A stretch of DNA of 8,547 nucleotides from positions 1 to 8,547 of the forward strand of contig JACMRO010000148.1 in NCBI GenBank assembly GCA_014376425.1. Direction: 5' to 3'. How positions within the stretch are numbered: the stretch's first letter is position 1; each line of letters starts with the position of its first letter. The stretch comes from Rubritepida sp. (GTDB lineage: Bacteria; Pseudomonadota; Alphaproteobacteria; Acetobacterales; Acetobacteraceae). Positions 5,513-8,547 of this stretch are shown in pieces. Below the pieces are notes generated by a model. That model saw only the letters and a program-made list of their open reading frames with translations, did not search any database and was not told the origin of the DNA. Position numbers and translations under genes: made by a program.

Positions 5513-6481
5513 GCTCGCCGCCCCAGGGCCAGAGCCCGCGCGCGGCGGAAAGGCACTGGCCGCCATTGGTGCAGGCCAAGCAGAGCCGGCAGGAAGTAGG
5601 CCCGCAGGGTGCTCAGCATCATCACAGCCTCGCCTTCCGGCGAACTGAGGCCGATCCTGGCGCTCCACAGCAGGTTGGCATTGCGCAAAGCACCGCCCAG
5701 CGTGCGGGAAGCGCCAAGCCGGGCGCCTCCCCAAACGCCTCGACAGCGTGCCCGTGCCCCCACCCAGCATGCCGCCGACGAGCGCGGCGATGGCCAGGCC
5801 GAGAAAAAAGGCCGCCCAGGGGATGCCGAGCTCAAGCCTGCTGGAAAGCCCATGAGCGAGCGCAAGCCCGATGCCGCATAGCCCGAGTGTTCCAACCCCC
5901 CGCATGGGGCGCAAGGCGAGGCCGCGGCATTCGCCGCGCAGGGCTTGGCGCAGCGCCAGGCCCAGAAGGCTCGGCAGCGCCACCATCATGGCCACGCGCT
6001 GGAACAGAATCGAGGGGTCCACGACCAGCTCATCGAGCATCAAGGCCGCCACCAAGGGGGCCGTCACCGGCAGGGCGAAGAAGCACAGAAGCTGTGCCAG
6101 CAGCATCGGCCGCATGGCGAGGCCCAGCAGCCCCGAGACCAGCGTGGCCGCCCCCGCCACCGGGCAGGCCGCGACCAGTACTACCCATCCACCCACCTCA
6201 TCCAACCCCATGGCCAACGCCAGGGCGTGGGTCAGCAGGGGTGCGAGCAGTAGGTTGCACAGCGCGAGGCCGATTGCCGGCCACGCCTCACGCCAATGCA
6301 GCCGGCCCGGTTCCACCATGGCCACGCTCATCGCGAACATCAGAATGACCGAGGGTACCAGCAGCGCGTAACCGAGTAGGGCCAGCGACGGCAGCAGCCA
6401 CCCAACGGCTACGGCCAGCAGCGGCGCAAAAAGCCCAAAATCCCCGAGGCGGCCCAACCCGCCGGTCAACGCGCCCCTCAC
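5509..6481 (-). pseudogene. BASS-superfamily permease, second tandem copy, frameshifted
   Basis: From GTG 6481 the protein reads like the first copy (VRGALTGGLGRLGDFGLFAP; ACPVAGAATLV at the CP motif) through about residue 250. Near 5727-5733 one extra base (minus strand TTTGGGGAGGCGCC, where the paralogue has TTGGCGGGGCGC) shifts the frame. The true C-terminal helices continue in another frame (GGARLGASRTLGGALRNANL to LLGLHQW) and stop at 5509. Without correction the original frame runs on to 5402 and ends inside the orphan hydrolase tail. Restored, the protein would have 323 residues. Loss of the last helices should destroy transport. It may be a genuine mutation or a sequencing error; the intact remainder suggests either recent damage or an artefact. 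Confidence 0.75.
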
Positions 6482-6544
6482 GGCCGCCGACCAAACAGGT
6501 TGGTCGCGAAGAATCCGGCCACTTCGGCGGCCGACAGGGCGGCC
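6379..6544. repeat. 166-bp near-identical direct repeat, copy B
   Basis: By direct comparison this block differs from 7544-7709 at only two of 166 positions, with an exact offset of 1165 bp. It covers the last 22 codons of the hydrolase tail and the first 34 or so codons of the permease. Sequence on both sides is clearly more diverged, which points to a recent gene-conversion tract or a strongly constrained segment. Confidence 0.85.
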
Positions 6545-6600
6545 GTGGTCGGCCAGGCCTCCGCCCTCACCGGTCCCATGCCATGCGTAGTCTGGGTCAT
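6478..6600 (-). CDS. Orphan hydrolase-tail peptide 2 (40 residues)
   Basis: ATG 6600 overlaps the stop of the first permease copy (ATGA, 6597-6600), and the TGA overlaps the GTG start of the second copy (GTGA, 6478-6481). The peptide begins MTQTTHGMGPVRAEAWP and ends SAAEVAGFFATNLFGRRP. That last part is identical to the C-terminus of the full hydrolase-like protein at 7643. Upstream of it the resemblance is weaker (AEAWPTT against AVAWPAM). It has no hydrolase core, so it cannot be an enzyme. Maintenance of an open frame and of both overlaps suggests that it is at least translated to pass ribosomes to the next permease. Confidence 0.55.
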   Translation of the reverse strand: MTQTTHGMGPVRAEAWPTTAALSAAEVAGFFATNLFGRRP

Positions 6601-7646
6601 GGTCGGCAACGATTCCGAAGCCCCTCAGCCGGAGCCTCGTAAACCGCCCGGAACTGTGGGGTGATCATCCCGCGTCGCTGGCCGCGATCAGCGCTGGCAC
6701 CGCCGGGTGCAATACCGTGCCCTGAGCGATTCCGCTGCCAACTCAACGGCGCGAGCAAAGCAGGGAGTACAAAAGTCCAGAGTGTGCCCAGCACCATCAC
6801 GGCCTCCCCCTCCGGCGTGCTGAGGCCCATGGTGGCGCTCCAAAGCAGGCTGACATTGCGGACCGCGCCGCCCAGCGCGAAGGAGGAACCCAACCGCGCC
6901 CCGCCGAGCCGGCCCGACAGCACGCCCGTGGTGAAGCCCAGCGCGCCACCGGCCAGTGAGGCCAGGCCCAGGCCCAGAACACAGGTGGCCCAGGGGATGG
7001 AGGCTTCGAGCTTGCCGGAGAGACCATGCGCCAGCGCCAGCCCGATGCAGCAAAGCGCGAGCGTGCCCACTCCGCGCAAAGGGCGCAGGGCGAGGCCGCC
7101 GCGCAGCGCCCTGCGGAGGGCAAGGCCCAGCAGGCAAGGCAGCGCCACCACGACCGCCATGCGCTGGAACAGCACCCAAGGGTCAATCATTGCCGCGTTG
7201 AGTATCAACGCCGCCACCAGCGGGGCTGTCACCGGTAGAGCGAGAAAGCATAAAAGCTGCGCCAGCAGTATAGGCCGCATGGCGAGGCCCAGCAGTCCCG
7301 CAACCAGCGTGGCGCCGCCTGCCGCCGGACAGGCCGCGACCAACACTATCCAGCCGCCCACCTCATCCAGCCCCAGGGCCACCGCGAAGCCATGCGCGAG
7401 CAGGGGTGAGAGCAGCAGGTTGCTGAGCGCAAGCCCAATCGCCGGCCAGATCTCGTGCCAATGCAGCCGGCCTGGTTCGACCATGGCCACGGTCATCGCG
7501 AACATCAGGATGACCGAGGGGACCAAAAGCGCGTAACCGATTTGGGCCAGCGACGGCAGCAGCCACCCCACGGCTACGGCCAGCAGCGGCGCAAAAAGCC
7601 CAAAATCCCCGAGGCGGCCCAACCCGCCGGTCAACGCGCCCCTCAC
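6597..7646 (-). CDS. BASS-superfamily permease, first tandem copy
   Basis: A 349-residue inner-membrane protein and the intact copy nearest the hydrolase. About nine or ten hydrophobic segments are visible, with VLVAACPAAGGATLVAG at 101-117 matching the BASS CP-G-G region and SFALGGAVRNVSLLWS at 255-270 matching the E-x-x-x-Q-N helix, where Gly and Arg263-Asn264 replace the sodium-ligand Glu and Gln. Positions match copy three residue for residue through about 180. GTG 7646 overlaps the hydrolase stop (GTGA); there is no Shine-Dalgarno sequence, and the longer frame to 7802 only shadows the hydrolase. A C-terminal extension of about 35 polar residues (ending AEGLRNRCRP) is absent from the other copies and ends at the ATGA junction. 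The transported substrate is unknown. Confidence 0.87.
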   Translation of the reverse strand: MRGALTGGLGRLGDFGLFAPLLAVAVGWLLPSLAQIGYALLVPSVILMFAMTVAMVEPGRLHWHEIWPAIGLALSNLLLSPLLAHGFAVALGLDEVGGWIVLVAACPAAGGATLVAGLLGLAMRPILLAQLLCFLALPVTAPLVAALILNAAMIDPWVLFQRMAVVVALPCLLGLALRRALRGGLALRPLRGVGTLALCCIGLALAHGLSGKLEASIPWATCVLGLGLASLAGGALGFTTGVLSGRLGGARLGSSFALGGAVRNVSLLWSATMGLSTPEGEAVMVLGTLWTFVLPALLAPLSWQRNRSGHGIAPGGASADRGQRRGMITPQFRAVYEAPAEGLRNRCRP

Positions 7647-7709
7647 GGCCGCCGACCAAACAGGTTGGTCGCAAAGAATCCGGCCACTTCGGCGGCCGAC
7701 AGGGCGGCC
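7544..7709. repeat. 166-bp near-identical direct repeat, copy A
   Basis: Partner of 6379-6544, with two mismatches. Its right edge lies 66 bases inside the hydrolase coding sequence, counted from the stop codon, where the paralogous tails diverge. Confidence 0.85.
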
Positions 7710-8404
7710 ATTGCTGGCCACGCCACGGCGATCACACGGCCGGGACTGTCCGGCCGGATTAGCAGCGCACGATCCTCGCCGGAAAAGGCGGGGAAATCCC
7801 ATGCGTAGCTGGCCTGATTGAGGATCCGCAGCCGCACCGCCCCGCCCGACGCGCCCATGGTTTCGCCCAATCTGGCACAGGCGCCGGGTTTATTCGCGGG
7901 GTCGGCCGCGCCATGCATCAATAGCACTGCCTCGCCCCGCATCGCCGCGGGTACCAACCCGGCGCAGCCTGGATAAAGCAGTGCTCGCGCGCCCATGGGT
8001 CCGGACCATTCGGGCGCCAGCCTGGCGCCCGCGCCAAAGCCGAGCAGGCCAATCGTCTGGCCCGCCACGCGGGGGTGCAGCGCCAGGGCGGTGAGCACCG
8101 CTGCCAGGCCATCGCCCGGCAGGTAGACCATCTCCAGCACGGCGAAACCCGCGCCCAGAAGCTGATTCGTGTAACGGCTGGCGCGGCCGTCGGGCTGCTC
8201 GCCATCCTGCAGGATCACGATGGCGGGGGTGTGCCAGTCCGGCGCGACGGCCGGCAAGACGAGCGTGCCAACGGCGCCCTCGGCTATGAAGGCTTCCGTC
8301 TCTCCAGCAGGGTCGGGCGGGGCTTCTAGCCCGGCCTGGGCGGCCACCGCGCTGCCCAGCAGCAGCACGACCATCAAGCCGGCTCCCAACCAATGGCTGC
8401 GCAT
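7643..8404 (-). CDS. Secreted alpha/beta-hydrolase-fold protein, dienelactone-hydrolase-like, nucleophile lacking
   Basis: 253 residues from ATG 8404. Residues 1-24 are a classic signal peptide (MRSHWLGAGLMVVLLLGSAV, then AAQA before Gly25), so the mature protein is periplasmic or secreted. Family landmarks of dienelactone-hydrolase-like proteins are present: AIVILQDG at 61-68, the nucleophile-elbow region IGLLGFGAGARLAP (118-131), ALLYPGC (141-147), LLMHGAADP (161-169) with acid Asp168, and Cys176, possibly paired with Cys147. The elbow reads G-F-G-A-G, so Gly124 replaces the Ser or Cys nucleophile. In NQASYAWDFPA, Tyr200 stands where the family has His (typically H-x-F-D). Each could arise from a single base change. 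It is therefore probably not a hydrolase; a ligand-binding role beside the permeases is possible. A TTG at 8446 in frame was rejected because the signal peptide starts at 8404. Confidence 0.8.
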   Translation of the reverse strand: MRSHWLGAGLMVVLLLGSAVAAQAGLEAPPDPAGETEAFIAEGAVGTLVLPAVAPDWHTPAIVILQDGEQPDGRASRYTNQLLGAGFAVLEMVYLPGDGLAAVLTALALHPRVAGQTIGLLGFGAGARLAPEWSGPMGARALLYPGCAGLVPAAMRGEAVLLMHGAADPANKPGACARLGETMGASGGAVRLRILNQASYAWDFPAFSGEDRALLIRPDSPGRVIAVAWPAMAALSAAEVAGFFATNLFGRRP

Positions 8405-8547
8405 TTCGATGCGAGGGTGGGCGTTGCTTGGCAACGGACGCTCCAATTCATTAACGAATGGGCTGTCCTAGCCATGCTGAAGTGCCACGGGCTGTGCGCT
8501 GGGTCACATCGCGGCAGGTCAATGCTCTTCTAGGTTGCCGCTTCCCA
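8405..8547. promoter_or_regulatory. Upstream region of the hydrolase-permease operon
   Basis: These 143 bp precede the first gene of the coupled chain and should contain its promoter. On the minus strand TTGACC (8514-8519) resembles a -35 box, but no convincing -10 hexamer lies 16-18 bases downstream. No strong Shine-Dalgarno sequence precedes ATG 8404. No other coding sequence is convincing here. Confidence 0.25.

Larger units (their letters stand above)
4428..7709 (-). repeat. Threefold tandem array of [hydrolase tail + permease] units
   Basis: Three units follow one another, with heads at 7646, 6481 and 5405 (spacings 1165 and 1076 bp). Each comprises the 3' end of a hydrolase gene followed by a permease, with the same overlap arrangement. 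Units one and two are close throughout and nearly identical at the head; unit three is more diverged. This is direct evidence of successive tandem duplication with a breakpoint inside the hydrolase 3' end. Confidence 0.85.

Noticed and set aside
4936..6348. Long plus-strand frame of 470 codons opposite the permeases
   Set aside because: Its Pro/Arg/Ser/Gln-rich translation is a shadow of GC-rich membrane-protein codons; the minus strand shows clear paralogous permeases.
6661..7536. Plus-strand 291-codon frame opposite the first permease
   Set aside because: Same kind of shadow as in the neighbouring unit, repeated only because the permease DNA is duplicated.
8463..8500. Sigma-54-like TGGCAC on the minus strand upstream of the hydrolase
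   Set aside because: The -24 GG and the nearest downstream GC are 12 rather than 10 bases apart, and the -12 TTGCA part is missing.
1..8547. CRISPR array, tRNA or rRNA genes
   Set aside because: No regularly spaced short repeats, cloverleaf-like segments or rRNA motifs were seen on either strand.

Overview
The window is high-GC DNA with strong G/C third-position codon use. Gene content (a Bug/TctC solute-binding protein, an IS3-type transposase relic, a C-factor-like SDR, a cysteine glutathione peroxidase) suggests a proteobacterium. I lean to an alphaproteobacterium of the Acetobacteraceae/Rhodospirillales type, but no marker gene fixes this. Almost all genes are on the minus strand. The exceptions are the transposase relic and a lower-GC small membrane gene.

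Left part (1-879): the first 66 codons of a Bug-family periplasmic binding protein run off the left edge. About 130-170 bp upstream of its start lies a decayed IS3-family relic. Its orfA has lost its ATG and is frameshifted at a run of eight G, and its orfB breaks off after about nine codons.

Middle part (880-3359): two tightly packed minus-strand gene pairs. One is a class I SAM methyltransferase overlapping a glutathione peroxidase by 14 bp. The other is a 49-residue single-span membrane protein whose stop overlaps the start of an SDR oxidoreductase (TGATG). A roughly 200-bp gap separates the pairs, so they may be one stress-related operon or two.

Island (about 3360-4427): a gene-poor, locally AT-richer stretch with one plus-strand gene for a 98-residue two-span membrane protein, a possible 50-codon ORF with an EF-hand-like loop, and a stray 27-codon coding-like fragment.

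Right part (4428-8404): the most interesting region. A secreted alpha/beta-hydrolase-fold protein is followed on the minus strand by three tandem paralogues of a BASS-superfamily permease (bile acid:sodium symporter fold). The hydrolase has Gly at the nucleophile position and Tyr at the expected His position. Each permease is preceded by a hydrolase C-terminus: the full hydrolase before the first, and 40- and 36-codon orphan tails before the other two. Every junction is an ATGA or GTGA stop/start overlap, so six reading frames form one translationally coupled chain. The middle permease has a 1-nt frameshift, and a 166-bp block at the heads of the first two units is nearly identical. My inference is a transport module: a periplasmic, probably non-catalytic hydrolase-fold protein working with several related permeases. 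The substrate is unknown.
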